The position numbers and the translations under genes are program-made. This document shows, piece by piece, positions 1 to 7,778 of a DNA stretch of 64,000 bases (positions within the stretch are counted from its first letter, which is position 1; the number at the start of each line of letters is the position of its first letter). The notes beneath the pieces are model-generated. The model was not told the DNA's origin, ran no database searches, and saw only the letters and a list, made by a program, of their open reading frames with translations. The DNA lies in assembly GCA_965224745.1 (NCBI GenBank), contig CBDCZY010000002.1, forward strand, positions 186,001-250,000, read 5' to 3'. This stretch comes from CBDCZY01 sp965224745. GTDB taxonomy: Bacteria; Pseudomonadota; Gammaproteobacteria; Methylococcales; Methylomonadaceae.

Positions 1-1
1 C

Positions 2-568
2 CCGTTTGAAAGCTTAGTTGCTGCAAATAATGTTAGCGAAGACGAAAATTTATATAGAGAACGGCTAAACGCACTACTGAACACCATACAAACAAAGTAT
101 GGTCCTAAAAACGTACTAGCCAATAAATCAAGATTGAGCGAAGAACTTTTAGGGAATGCGGCACCGGCAAGTCAGACATCGCTTAAATCTGCTAGTGATA
201 CTGAAGTGGAAGCTATTCAGGAAATCCAACCTACACCAGCACCTGCCGCCCCAGTAGCTACACCGGTTCCTGCCCCAATAATAGCAGCTACGCCAGCGCC
301 TAAACCAATAGCCAGACCAGTTGCAACAGCCACACCCTTACCAGCAGCACCCAAACCAATAACTACTCCTGCACCAAAACCCGTAACGACAACACCCGTC
401 GCTAAACCAACAGCTAGACCACCATTACCGACAACACGACAATCAACTAGCCAAACAAACCCTGGAAAAGCAACTGCTACAACAACAAAACCTACGTGGA
501 AACCACGTTATGTTAATCGATCTAAATTTCAGCGGTGGTGTAGATTTACAAGAAATGGTTGCGAATGA
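2..568 (+). CDS. Pro/Ala/Thr-rich protein, C-terminal part
   Basis: The reading frame is open from the first bases of the window, so the true start lies upstream and only the C-terminal ~188 residues are seen. The first ~60 residues are ordinary and charged. Residues from about 75 to 170 are a low-complexity linker of Pro, Ala and Thr with repeated APKP-like units. The tail after about base 500 reads basic and Cys-containing in this frame. The frame one base over instead reads LIDLNFSGGVDLQEMVA and stops at 588, which looks more protein-like, so a frameshift near base 500-520 is possible. No family recognised. The linker suggests a surface or multi-domain protein. Confidence 0.6.
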   Translation, partial: PFESLVAANNVSEDENLYRERLNALLNTIQTKYGPKNVLANKSRLSEELLGNAAPASQTSLKSASDTEVEAIQEIQPTPAPAAPVATPVPAPIIAATPAPKPIARPVATATPLPAAPKPITTPAPKPVTTTPVAKPTARPPLPTTRQSTSQTNPGKATATTTKPTWKPRYVNRSKFQRWCRFTRNGCE

Positions 569-592
569 TACTAACTATAAATAGTTCTTACT

Positions 593-661
593 AAGGAACC
601 AGAGTTAAATAACTTCCGGAAAAGACAAATCAGTTTGGAAGTTATTAAATGGCGGTTCCTT
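593..661. repeat. Nested inverted repeat after first gene
   Basis: Two nested stems are visible: AAGGAACC at 593-600 pairs with GGTTCCTT at 654-661, and AATAACTTCC at 608-617 pairs with GGAAGTTATT at 637-646. The arms are perfect. It sits directly behind the stop of the preceding gene, without a T-tract, so it may be a processing or stability structure or a short palindromic repeat remnant rather than an intrinsic terminator. Confidence 0.6.
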
Positions 662-743
662 AAGAGAGAATTTGAGCCAAACTGGTTCCATATACCATTG
701 CTCTTACAATTTTCTTACTATGAGACTCTATTTTATTGAGTTA

Positions 744-772
744 GCCCAGCAACTTTTGGCTGGGCATTTTTT
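744..772 (+). terminator. Rho-independent terminator
   Basis: GCCCAGC (744-750), an 8-nt loop and GCTGGGC (759-765) are followed by A and a run of T. This is a textbook intrinsic terminator for rightward transcription, and it lies between convergent genes. Confidence 0.85.
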
Positions 773-832
773 TAATATTTTTAGAATATTAAAAAATCTT
801 CGTTAGACAGGTGCCGTTGTGAATTGAGAGTC

Positions 833-1774
833 CTAATTGCCAAAACTGTTTTTAGCAAACTCAGCTCTTTCATCTGCTTTTGCGGGTAACTTTGACATGT
901 CTTCGATCAAATTTAAACGCTTAAGCAGGCCACAGGAGTTAGCCAGTTGAATTGCCAGACCTGGTCTCGCATTTAATTCAAGCACCAACGGGCCGAGGTC
1001 TCTATCAAAAACAATATCAACCCCAAGATAACCGAGACCGACCATATCAGCACAACCTGCCGCCAATTGTAAAATTTCATCCCAATTAGGAATCACTAAG
1101 CCTGAAATTTGGTTACCCGTATCTGGATGTTCATCAATCAAGCTCTCCCGATAAGTAGCGGCGCTAACTCTTCCTGTAGCTATGTCAACGCCTGCACCGA
1201 CTGCACCTTGATGCAAATTGGCCTTCCCATCCGATAACCGGGTAGGCAACCTTATCATTGCCATCACAGGTATTCCTTGAAATACGATAACCCGAATATC
1301 AGGAACACCTTGGTAACTTATGGCTTCAAACAAAGGGTCAAATTTAACCTGATATTCAACCATAGCAACATCCGGCATACCTCCCAAGCTATGTTCGCCG
1401 CCAAGAATATTGGAAACATAGTAAGCAATATCTTGTCCAGTAAGCAACTGCCCACTGGTTTTTCGGTAACGTCCACTTTTGGTTTTATTAATCACTAAAA
1501 TACCATTGCCACCGCTCCCATGCGCCGGTTTGATAACAAAACTCTTATAAGGCGCGAGTATATTGGTTAGATTCCGTAAATCATGAACCATTTCAAATAC
1601 ACCATATAGTTCAGGCACAGCAATACCAGCCTTCAGTGCTAGTCGTTTGGTATTGAGCTTATTATCGACCATGGGATAGAATCTGCGGGGATTATAGGTC
1701 ATAACATAATCTGCATTGCGCTGATTCATCCCAACAATGCCTTGCTCCCGAAGCCGCTGCCAGGGAAATTTCAT
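833..1774 (-). CDS. ATP-grasp alpha-L-glutamate ligase-like protein (RimK-related)
   Basis: A 313-residue ATP-grasp protein. It has a lysine-containing nucleotide-binding region (SFVIKPAHGSGGNGILVI, about residues 78-95) and a C-terminal metal-binding segment (VLELNARPGLAIQ, about residues 264-276) typical of RimK-type ligases. Known relatives join amino acids through an ATP-activated carboxyl; the substrate here is unknown. Its ATG overlaps the stop of the upstream transglutaminase-like gene by 4 bases, so the two are translationally coupled. It is the last gene of the minus-strand trio with the 7TM transglutaminase and the aspartyl protease, an arrangement conserved in many gammaproteobacteria. 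Confidence 0.9.
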   Translation of the reverse strand: MKFPWQRLREQGIVGMNQRNADYVMTYNPRRFYPMVDNKLNTKRLALKAGIAVPELYGVFEMVHDLRNLTNILAPYKSFVIKPAHGSGGNGILVINKTKSGRYRKTSGQLLTGQDIAYYVSNILGGEHSLGGMPDVAMVEYQVKFDPLFEAISYQGVPDIRVIVFQGIPVMAMIRLPTRLSDGKANLHQGAVGAGVDIATGRVSAATYRESLIDEHPDTGNQISGLVIPNWDEILQLAAGCADMVGLGYLGVDIVFDRDLGPLVLELNARPGLAIQLANSCGLLKRLNLIEDMSKLPAKADERAEFAKNSFGN

Positions 1775-3315
1775 GAAGTACTTTTTTCCTTTATCAGGCT
1801 GCGAAAACGCCAGAGCTCAAACAAGCGATAACCGGTATAACGCCCCATTAACAAGGTCAAAGCTAATATGACTAAAAGTAACTCTGGGAATACAAAAATA
1901 ATGTGCTTTATTAAGGGTTGCTGCATCACCAAATAGCTCAGAACAGCGGCAACTAAACTGCCAGCACCCATTATCAAAGCCTCCCTTGCACCTGATTCTT
2001 CCCAAGCCAAAGACATGCGTTCGATAACCATCGTTAGAATGACCATAGGAAACAAAGCAACAGACAAACCTCTCTCAAGTCCAAGTTTGTGACTCAATAT
2101 GCTAATGATTATCATCAGCAAAATAACCACAATCAATACCGAAGCCAACCTTGGCACTAATAGCAATTTGAGCTGCTCAAAGTAAAAACGAACACTTAAC
2201 CCCAAGGCTGTTAGCAAAGAGAACAGAATTATGCCCCATAACAATTGAGTTTCGTAAAAAGCCAGTGCAATTAAAATAGGCATAAAGGTACCAAATGTTT
2301 TAATCCCAATAAAACATCGCAAAAAAACCAAAATGAATGCTCCTAGCGGCACAACAATCAATATTTTGTAAACATTTTGGGTTTGTAATGGAAGGCCTAA
2401 CAACGAATATTCGATCAACTTAGAATCTAAAAAAGACGCTTTTCTCTCAGCAACCGTTAGCTGCGAAACCGTATCTCTCATGACAGAAAAACGAGTTGTT
2501 GGGTTATCAGCATGATTGACTTCCAATAACGAATTGGCTCCTTTATACCAAATTAAAGTGTCCTCAGATGCACCTTGAGTACTCGTAAGAGGATCAAAAA
2601 GAGTCCAAACCTCGCTATTAAATACTTCAATCCAAGGTAGAAGCTCACCGGACCTCATCCCATCTTTCAGCTTTAGCACATGAACCAAACGTGATGGAAT
2701 GTGAGCTCCAGCCAATATATTCTGAACATAGAGCGCCCATTCCAGGCTGTTTTTTCGATTTTTTTGGATCAACTTTACATTCTCAGAGGGCTGTTTGGTA
2801 TTCAGCAGCGACAACAACTCTTGGGTAAATGTAATGGTATCAGCTGATTTACTTCGAACCTGATCCAATAATGACAAGATGGCTGTTTTTTCAAGCTCTG
2901 GATAAGGTGGCGAAGCGGGATAACTCGGCTGTTTTTCCTCCACACTTTGAAGCACTGAAGAATCAGGCGATATTCTTATACGATAATATAAAAACTGCTC
3001 TCCCTTAGCTCGACGAACAGCCCACTTCGCGATACGATTTTCATCATTGCGTCCAAATGATAAGCCGTAATTACCAGAAACAAAATCTTCGTCCAGAATG
3101 GTAAATCCTTGCGGTTTATTCGGAACAGCAAAATTAATCTTTATCGGTTTTTTTCCCCCAGAAAAATTAATTCTAGCTTCGATAGTCCAAATTTGAGAAG
3201 TCGTGTCAGGGCGAATGGGAAGATGAAGGTAATTGACTTTGTATAAAAAAATTGAAAGACCAATAACCGATAAGATTATGGCGAGCGTAATAACTTGTAA
3301 GTTTCTAATTTTCAA
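1771..3315 (-). CDS. Inactive transglutaminase fused to 7 transmembrane segments
   Basis: A 514-residue membrane protein. One N-terminal membrane segment (about residues 8-26) is followed by a periplasmic region with a transglutaminase-like fold (about 140-260) and then roughly seven hydrophobic helices from about residue 310 to 500. It matches the family annotated as inactive transglutaminase fused to 7TM. No clear Cys-His-Asp triad is seen in the transglutaminase part, fitting a binding rather than catalytic role. It lies between the zinc-protease-like gene upstream (31-bp gap) and the ATP-grasp ligase downstream (4-bp overlap). The context suggests a peptide-modifying or peptide-sensing envelope module; the role is inferred. 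Confidence 0.85.
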   Translation of the reverse strand: MKIRNLQVITLAIILSVIGLSIFLYKVNYLHLPIRPDTTSQIWTIEARINFSGGKKPIKINFAVPNKPQGFTILDEDFVSGNYGLSFGRNDENRIAKWAVRRAKGEQFLYYRIRISPDSSVLQSVEEKQPSYPASPPYPELEKTAILSLLDQVRSKSADTITFTQELLSLLNTKQPSENVKLIQKNRKNSLEWALYVQNILAGAHIPSRLVHVLKLKDGMRSGELLPWIEVFNSEVWTLFDPLTSTQGASEDTLIWYKGANSLLEVNHADNPTTRFSVMRDTVSQLTVAERKASFLDSKLIEYSLLGLPLQTQNVYKILIVVPLGAFILVFLRCFIGIKTFGTFMPILIALAFYETQLLWGIILFSLLTALGLSVRFYFEQLKLLLVPRLASVLIVVILLMIIISILSHKLGLERGLSVALFPMVILTMVIERMSLAWEESGAREALIMGAGSLVAAVLSYLVMQQPLIKHIIFVFPELLLVILALTLLMGRYTGYRLFELWRFRSLIKEKSTS

Positions 3316-3346
3316 AGGGTTTGATTCGATAATTTATCTAAAAACA

Positions 3347-3868
3347 CTAAGCTTTTGGACAACGCTTATGGGAGAGGTATTTTTTTGCCGGATGAACAAT
3401 GGTTACATCTTTTAAAAAGCGTCTTCCCAGTAACACAGGATAATTAAATTTATGGCGATTAGTTAAAGTAAATTCAGCCTCATGTTTTTTTCCATTAAGG
3501 CAAAAATCAATTTTTACCACCGGACGCTTTTTACTGGCCAAACCATGTCTTTTGACAGCAACTTTTCGTTCTACTGGGAGCTTGACCAATTTTTTCTTCA
3601 TCTTCTTTCCGTTTGGTACACGCATCATGAACTGTACCCATTCCTCTCCATCTTGATCAAAAATTTCAATATGTAAAGCATGAATTGATGATGTTTTAGC
3701 TCCCGTATCAAGTTTTGCTTTAAATTTAGCCCCCCAGGGATATAAGGTAACCATTTCTAGCCAACCTAAAGTGGATTTCTTTGCACCATTAGCCATAATT
3801 GGACTGAACAGAATAAAAACTAACATTAATGACAAAGTCTTTTTAAATTTTTTGTTAATGTCATGCAT
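3347..3868 (-). CDS. Retropepsin-like putative zinc/aspartyl protease, exported
   Basis: A 173-residue protein with an N-terminal basic and hydrophobic signal sequence (about residues 8-28). A compact domain follows with the aspartyl-protease-like signature LDTGAKTSSIHA and a C-terminal VLLGRRFLKD segment. This is the RimB-like family often annotated as ATP-dependent zinc protease. It is first in a minus-strand operon with the 7TM transglutaminase and ATP-grasp ligase. By analogy to the RimK/RimB pair, a ligase and a protease may add and remove the same residues, but the signal sequence places this one outside the cytoplasm. Confidence 0.85.
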   Translation of the reverse strand: MHDINKKFKKTLSLMLVFILFSPIMANGAKKSTLGWLEMVTLYPWGAKFKAKLDTGAKTSSIHALHIEIFDQDGEEWVQFMMRVPNGKKMKKKLVKLPVERKVAVKRHGLASKKRPVVKIDFCLNGKKHEAEFTLTNRHKFNYPVLLGRRFLKDVTIVHPAKKYLSHKRCPKA

Positions 3869-4272
3869 CTGAATTACTAACCCATTTCCTCCTGATCAAA
3901 GACCCTATTATATATCGTTTAGTTTTAAGTCTTCATTAGTTTCAACAATATTTCTAGAAAGTCTTCACAGAATTTTTTAAAAACCGTAGTCAGAGATGAT
4001 TCTGTCCATAAAATAATGAAATTTGCATATTGCAGCATAAAAAATTGTGTTCGTAGCATGTTAATGCCTTAACTACCAACCTAAATAATTCTTTACATTT
4101 AACACTCATAGACTAAACTTAAAGTGCTGGTAAGGAATACAGCGCTGATTTATGTTTTTAACAATCTGGATGTACCTTCTGTAACCCCTCCTTGTTTTCG
4201 TAATCATCAACTGCCTTCTCAGTAAACGCCAATTGGCAAATTATCAAATCATTTTAGTAATTAGGAATATTT
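3869..4272. other. Intergenic region upstream of cold-shock gene
   Basis: About 400 bases without a convincing ORF between the divergent protease and csp genes. It must hold both promoters. The AT-rich stretch of about 170 bases before the csp ATG may be a long cold-shock leader, but no specific motif could be assigned. Confidence 0.4.
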
Positions 4273-4479
4273 ATGTCTACATCTAACGGCCGCGTGAAGT
4301 GGTTTAATGAAGCAAAAGGCTTCGGTTTTTTAGAGCAGGATAACGGACAAGATGTGTTCGTTCATTATAGCGCCATTTCAAATAGCGGATTTAAAACACT
4401 CGCCGAAGGTCAGCAAGTAAAGTTCAACGTTTCCCAGGGTCCCAAAGGACCACAAGCCTCTGACGTAGAAGCAGTATAA
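4273..4479 (+). CDS. Cold-shock protein (CspA family)
   Basis: A 68-residue single OB-fold protein with both RNA-binding signatures: KGFGFLEQ (RNP1) and VFVHYSAI (RNP2). It has the full length of the family and starts with the usual short lead before GRVKWFNEAKGFGF. Family members melt RNA structure and act as nucleic-acid chaperones in the cytoplasm. It is monocistronic and followed by a long hairpin. A second copy lies at 31735. Confidence 0.95.
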   Translation: MSTSNGRVKWFNEAKGFGFLEQDNGQDVFVHYSAISNSGFKTLAEGQQVKFNVSQGPKGPQASDVEAV

Positions 4480-4491
4480 ACTTGAGTCCTT

Positions 4492-4546
4492 TTATGAGCG
4501 TGACTATACTCAAAACAAATCACTTTTTTCATAGTCTCGCTCATAA
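4492..4546. terminator. Hairpin after csp gene
   Basis: TTATGAGCG-GACTAT (4492-4506) pairs with ATAGTC-CGCTCATAA (4531-4546), a ~15-bp stem with a single mismatch and a loop of about 24 nt. T-richness is on the loop side. It is probably the transcript end or a bidirectional terminator for csp. The rest of the gap to 4838 is AT-rich with no gene seen. Confidence 0.6.
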
Positions 4547-4838
4547 ATACCGATTTATTCATACCCGTAAATAGCCTCTCCTTACACATATTTTTCAGCC
4601 ATATATAGCAATTGAGTAACTGGAAATCAGTTTCAAAAAAATTTGCTCGCATCAAAAAGCCAATCAGTTGATAAAATTGAATATATCAACTCCTTTCTCG
4701 AAGACCGTATTTTTATAAAATAAAGTTATTTTTTCTTCTTGAAGAATTGTCTTTAGCCATATTAATACTTTTTCTACTTCCCTCAATATTATCAAATATG
4801 TGATAGTCTACAATTTTTATTTTTAAGGAAGCACAATC

Positions 4839-5339
4839 ATGGGTTTTTCCTTACACAAATGGTTACTCCTTATTTTTATTCTTGCCCAGACACCGTCTTA
4901 CGCGCTTGAAAAGGGTGATAAAGCCCTAGCTTTTAGCTTACCTAACTTACAAACCCAACAAATTACAAAGCTTGATAAATTCAAAGGAAAAGTCATCTAT
5001 CTGGATTTTTGGGCTTCTTGGTGCGCGCCTTGCCAAACGTCTTTTCCGTTGTTAGATAAACTGCATAACAAACTAAAGACTAAAGGGTTTGCTGTCGTCG
5101 GCATAAATTTGGATGAAGAAAAAGCCGATGCAGAGAAATTTTTCAGCCAATTTCCGGTTTCCTTTACTCTACTCAGAGACAATGATGGGCAATATGCCGA
5201 TCAGTATGGCGTAGAAACAATGCCTATTGCTTTTATCATTGATAGGAAAGGTGTGATTATGAAAGTACACAATGGATTCTCTAAATACGATATTGAGGAA
5301 TTGGAGCAACTGATTATTGCTCTATTGGACAAACCGTAG
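4839..5339 (+). CDS. TlpA-like exported thiol-disulfide oxidoreductase
   Basis: A 166-residue protein with a cleavable-looking signal peptide (residues 1-22, SYA before the mature part) and a thioredoxin fold carrying the active site WCAPC at residues 61-65. A cis-Pro region (TMPIAFIID) lies near residue 130. TlpA/ResA proteins reduce specific periplasmic disulfides. It is the first gene of a tight plus-strand operon with a Cys-rich-tailed DUF4266 lipoprotein, a DUF3570 barrel and ApbE. The CGC tail of the next protein is an obvious candidate substrate, which is an inference. Confidence 0.9.
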   Translation: MGFSLHKWLLLIFILAQTPSYALEKGDKALAFSLPNLQTQQITKLDKFKGKVIYLDFWASWCAPCQTSFPLLDKLHNKLKTKGFAVVGINLDEEKADAEKFFSQFPVSFTLLRDNDGQYADQYGVETMPIAFIIDRKGVIMKVHNGFSKYDIEELEQLIIALLDKP

Positions 5340-5350
5340 GTTGTATTCAT

Positions 5351-5578
5351 ATGTCGGCTCGATTTTTTCAAATCTTAATATTAGTAGGGGCCATAATAGC
5401 TTCTTGTCTGGCTTGCACTCCGGTATTACCCAGACAACGTGGCCATTTAGCATTACCACAAATGAGCTTAGAGCCTGATCCTTTGGGTTTTGGTTTGCGT
5501 CAACATACTTCATTTAGTAAAGAGGCAGCATCCGGCGGTTATGGGGGTAGAGGGGGTGGCGGATGCGGCTGCAACTAA
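5351..5578 (+). CDS. DUF4266 lipoprotein with Gly-rich CGC tail
   Basis: A 75-residue precursor whose hydrophobic leader ends in a lipobox with acylated Cys22 (SCLAC). The mature part is only ~54 residues. It ends in the striking glycine-rich tail GGYGGRGGGGCGCN, with two cysteines three residues apart at the extreme C terminus. It lies 11 bases after tlpA and 21 before DUF3570. The family is DUF4266, of unknown function. The tiny size, conserved tail and linked thiol reductase and flavin transferase suggest a redox-active or modified small protein; this is inferred. Confidence 0.85.
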   Translation: MSARFFQILILVGAIIASCLACTPVLPRQRGHLALPQMSLEPDPLGFGLRQHTSFSKEAASGGYGGRGGGGCGCN

Positions 5579-5599
5579 ATTTGTTAAACCTTCTTTTTC

Positions 5600-6778
5600 A
5601 TGAAAAACCGAGTTAAAAAAAATAAAAGGCCATCACGTTTAGTTGGCAGGCTAAGCACAGCAGCACTAGCTCTACCAGGGATTTTACAACAGGCTCACAG
5701 TGGTCGAGTGGAAGAAACTTACAATGCCGATTTTCAATATGGGCATTATGGTGAAAGTAATGATCGCGTGGATGTTGATATATTTGAAGGTGTTCTATCT
5801 GCGCCTATCGGACGATCTTTAACCGCCTCGTTAAATTTAGTCAGAGATACAATTACTGGAGCCTCTCCTCGTTACAACAGGAGAGATGAGCAAGGAAAAA
5901 TTCAACAAGTGCTCAGTGGCGCAACACTACGCGAACAGCGTGATGCCATCAGCCCGACAATAACTTACTTTTTTGATCAAGCGGCATTGAGTCTTGGCGG
6001 CAGTTTTTCTAGAGAACATGACTACACTTCCCGCTTGGTCAATACTCAGCTAAGCGTCGACCTGAACAAAAAGCTAACCACTCTAAATATCGGCGGATCG
6101 GTCGCTTTCGACGAAATTGAACCGACAGGAGAAACCTTTAAACGTAGTAAAACAACTCAGCAATATTTTTTAGGCTTTTCTCAAATAATCGACAAAGACA
6201 CCGTCATCAGAAGTAATATTACCTTTGGATACCGTAACGGATTTTTATCAGACCCTTATAAAAGAGTACTCTTCGAAAATTCTGGCATTCGTCCAGACAC
6301 CCGCCCCGAAAATAAATTTCAATGGGCCTGGCTAGCTCAATATGTACACTATTTTAAACAATTTAACAGCGCAGCACTCCACGCAGACTATCGATTTTAC
6401 AGCGACGAATGGGGTGTTGAAGCACACACGTTTGAATTCAGCTGGCATCAACCCGTTGCTGACGGATGGCAGATAATCCCTCAGTTTAGATACTATTCAC
6501 AGAATCGCGCTGATTTTTATGAACCTGTTTTTACCGGCAATAGCAATGCAACGGTTTTTTCCAGCGACTACCGTTTGGCAGACTTCGGTGCTTTCTCAGG
6601 AGGACTAAAAATCAGCAAGGAATTGACTCGCATAGCAGGGTTAAGTCAGATCAAATTTCAAGCAGGTTTTGAGTATTATGATCGTCAGTCTGCTTACCAA
6701 TTAGGAGGAGATAAAAGCGGCAGCTTCGATGACTTCAACTACTACCTGGTCACTGCTTCTTTTAATCTAAAATTCTAA
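5600..6778 (+). CDS. DUF3570 outer-membrane beta-barrel protein
   Basis: A 392-residue protein with a basic N terminus, an Ala/Leu-rich export segment (about residues 17-33) and then alternating aromatic/polar beta-strand patterns to a C-terminal phenylalanine (SFNLKF), the usual outer-membrane insertion signal. It matches DUF3570. It is third in the TlpA-DUF4266-DUF3570-ApbE operon, so it may anchor or export the small lipoprotein. Length and order are typical of this cluster. Confidence 0.85.
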   Translation: MKNRVKKNKRPSRLVGRLSTAALALPGILQQAHSGRVEETYNADFQYGHYGESNDRVDVDIFEGVLSAPIGRSLTASLNLVRDTITGASPRYNRRDEQGKIQQVLSGATLREQRDAISPTITYFFDQAALSLGGSFSREHDYTSRLVNTQLSVDLNKKLTTLNIGGSVAFDEIEPTGETFKRSKTTQQYFLGFSQIIDKDTVIRSNITFGYRNGFLSDPYKRVLFENSGIRPDTRPENKFQWAWLAQYVHYFKQFNSAALHADYRFYSDEWGVEAHTFEFSWHQPVADGWQIIPQFRYYSQNRADFYEPVFTGNSNATVFSSDYRLADFGAFSGGLKISKELTRIAGLSQIKFQAGFEYYDRQSAYQLGGDKSGSFDDFNYYLVTASFNLKF

Positions 6779-6818
6779 TATCGCTACTCTTTGACGAATT
6801 AGGGTAGTAATTTGAACG

Positions 6819-7712
6819 ATGGATAAGTTATTTCGACTTCCCTTTAAAGCCATGGGTGCGCCATGCCAAATCCAATTTTATGCCAATTCTGAACAACACG
6901 GCCAAAACGTCTTCCAAGCAGTGACTGACTGTATCGAAACGTTGGAGGGTAAATACTCAAGGTATCGAAAGCATAATTTGATCGCTAACATTAACCGCAG
7001 CGCAGGAAGAGGCCAACCGACACCTATCGACTCTGAAACGTTGGCCTTGTTGCATTATGCAGATCAATGCTATCAAGAAAGTGATCAATTATTTGATATG
7101 ACTTCCGGCGTGTTGCGTAATGTATGGCATTTCAACAGACAGGCACTACCCACTGATCGAGACATAAAACAGTTATTACCTCTCATTGGTTGGCCTAAAG
7201 TTAAATGGGATGAACATGAGATATATTTACCCCAAGTAGGTATGGAACTCGATTTTGGAGGTTTCGTGAAAGAATACGCAGCAGATACGGCTGTTGCTCT
7301 ATGTCAGAAAATGGGTGTACAAGCAGGAATTATCGAACTGGGCGGCGATATCAAAGTGATCGGCCCATTACCAGACGGCTCGGGCTGGCCGGTCGCTATT
7401 AGAAACCCAACAGCACCGGATAAAAAAATAGTAGAGCTAACTTTAAAATCAGGTGCCCTCGCCAGTAGCGGTGATTATGAGAGGTTTCAACTAATCAACG
7501 GGGTTCGTTACAGTCATTTATTAAATCCTAAAACAGGCTGGCCTGTAACAGGATTGAGGGCTGCCAGTGTGATTGCAGAACACTGTGTCGTCGCTGGTAG
7601 CTTAGCCACTATCTGTATGTTGAAAGGCCCCGACGGATTGAAATGGTTACAGCAGCAAAATATGGCATTTTTATGTTGCCAAAATAATGGGAAAGTGACT
7701 AACCAACTGTAG
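6819..7712 (+). CDS. apbE: FAD:protein FMN transferase (ApbE family)
   Basis: A 297-residue ApbE-type enzyme. Seen are the N-terminal MGAPCQIQF strand, LDFGGFVKEYAAD, GDIKVIGP, ASSGDYERF and HLLNPKTGWPV, the FAD- and Mg-binding segments of the family. ApbE proteins transfer FMN from FAD to Thr or Ser of partner proteins. No signal peptide or lipobox is visible, unlike classical exported ApbE, so it may act in the cytosol or an upstream start is missed. It closes the operon, 40 bases after the DUF3570 gene. No obvious DgxtsAT-type flavinylation motif is present in the two preceding proteins. Confidence 0.9.
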   Translation: MDKLFRLPFKAMGAPCQIQFYANSEQHGQNVFQAVTDCIETLEGKYSRYRKHNLIANINRSAGRGQPTPIDSETLALLHYADQCYQESDQLFDMTSGVLRNVWHFNRQALPTDRDIKQLLPLIGWPKVKWDEHEIYLPQVGMELDFGGFVKEYAADTAVALCQKMGVQAGIIELGGDIKVIGPLPDGSGWPVAIRNPTAPDKKIVELTLKSGALASSGDYERFQLINGVRYSHLLNPKTGWPVTGLRAASVIAEHCVVAGSLATICMLKGPDGLKWLQQQNMAFLCCQNNGKVTNQL

Positions 7713-7778
7713 CGCACCTCTATTAGTGGTCATTCGGAGCGAGGATTTAATAATATCTTCGCTCCTTAGCTACTTATT

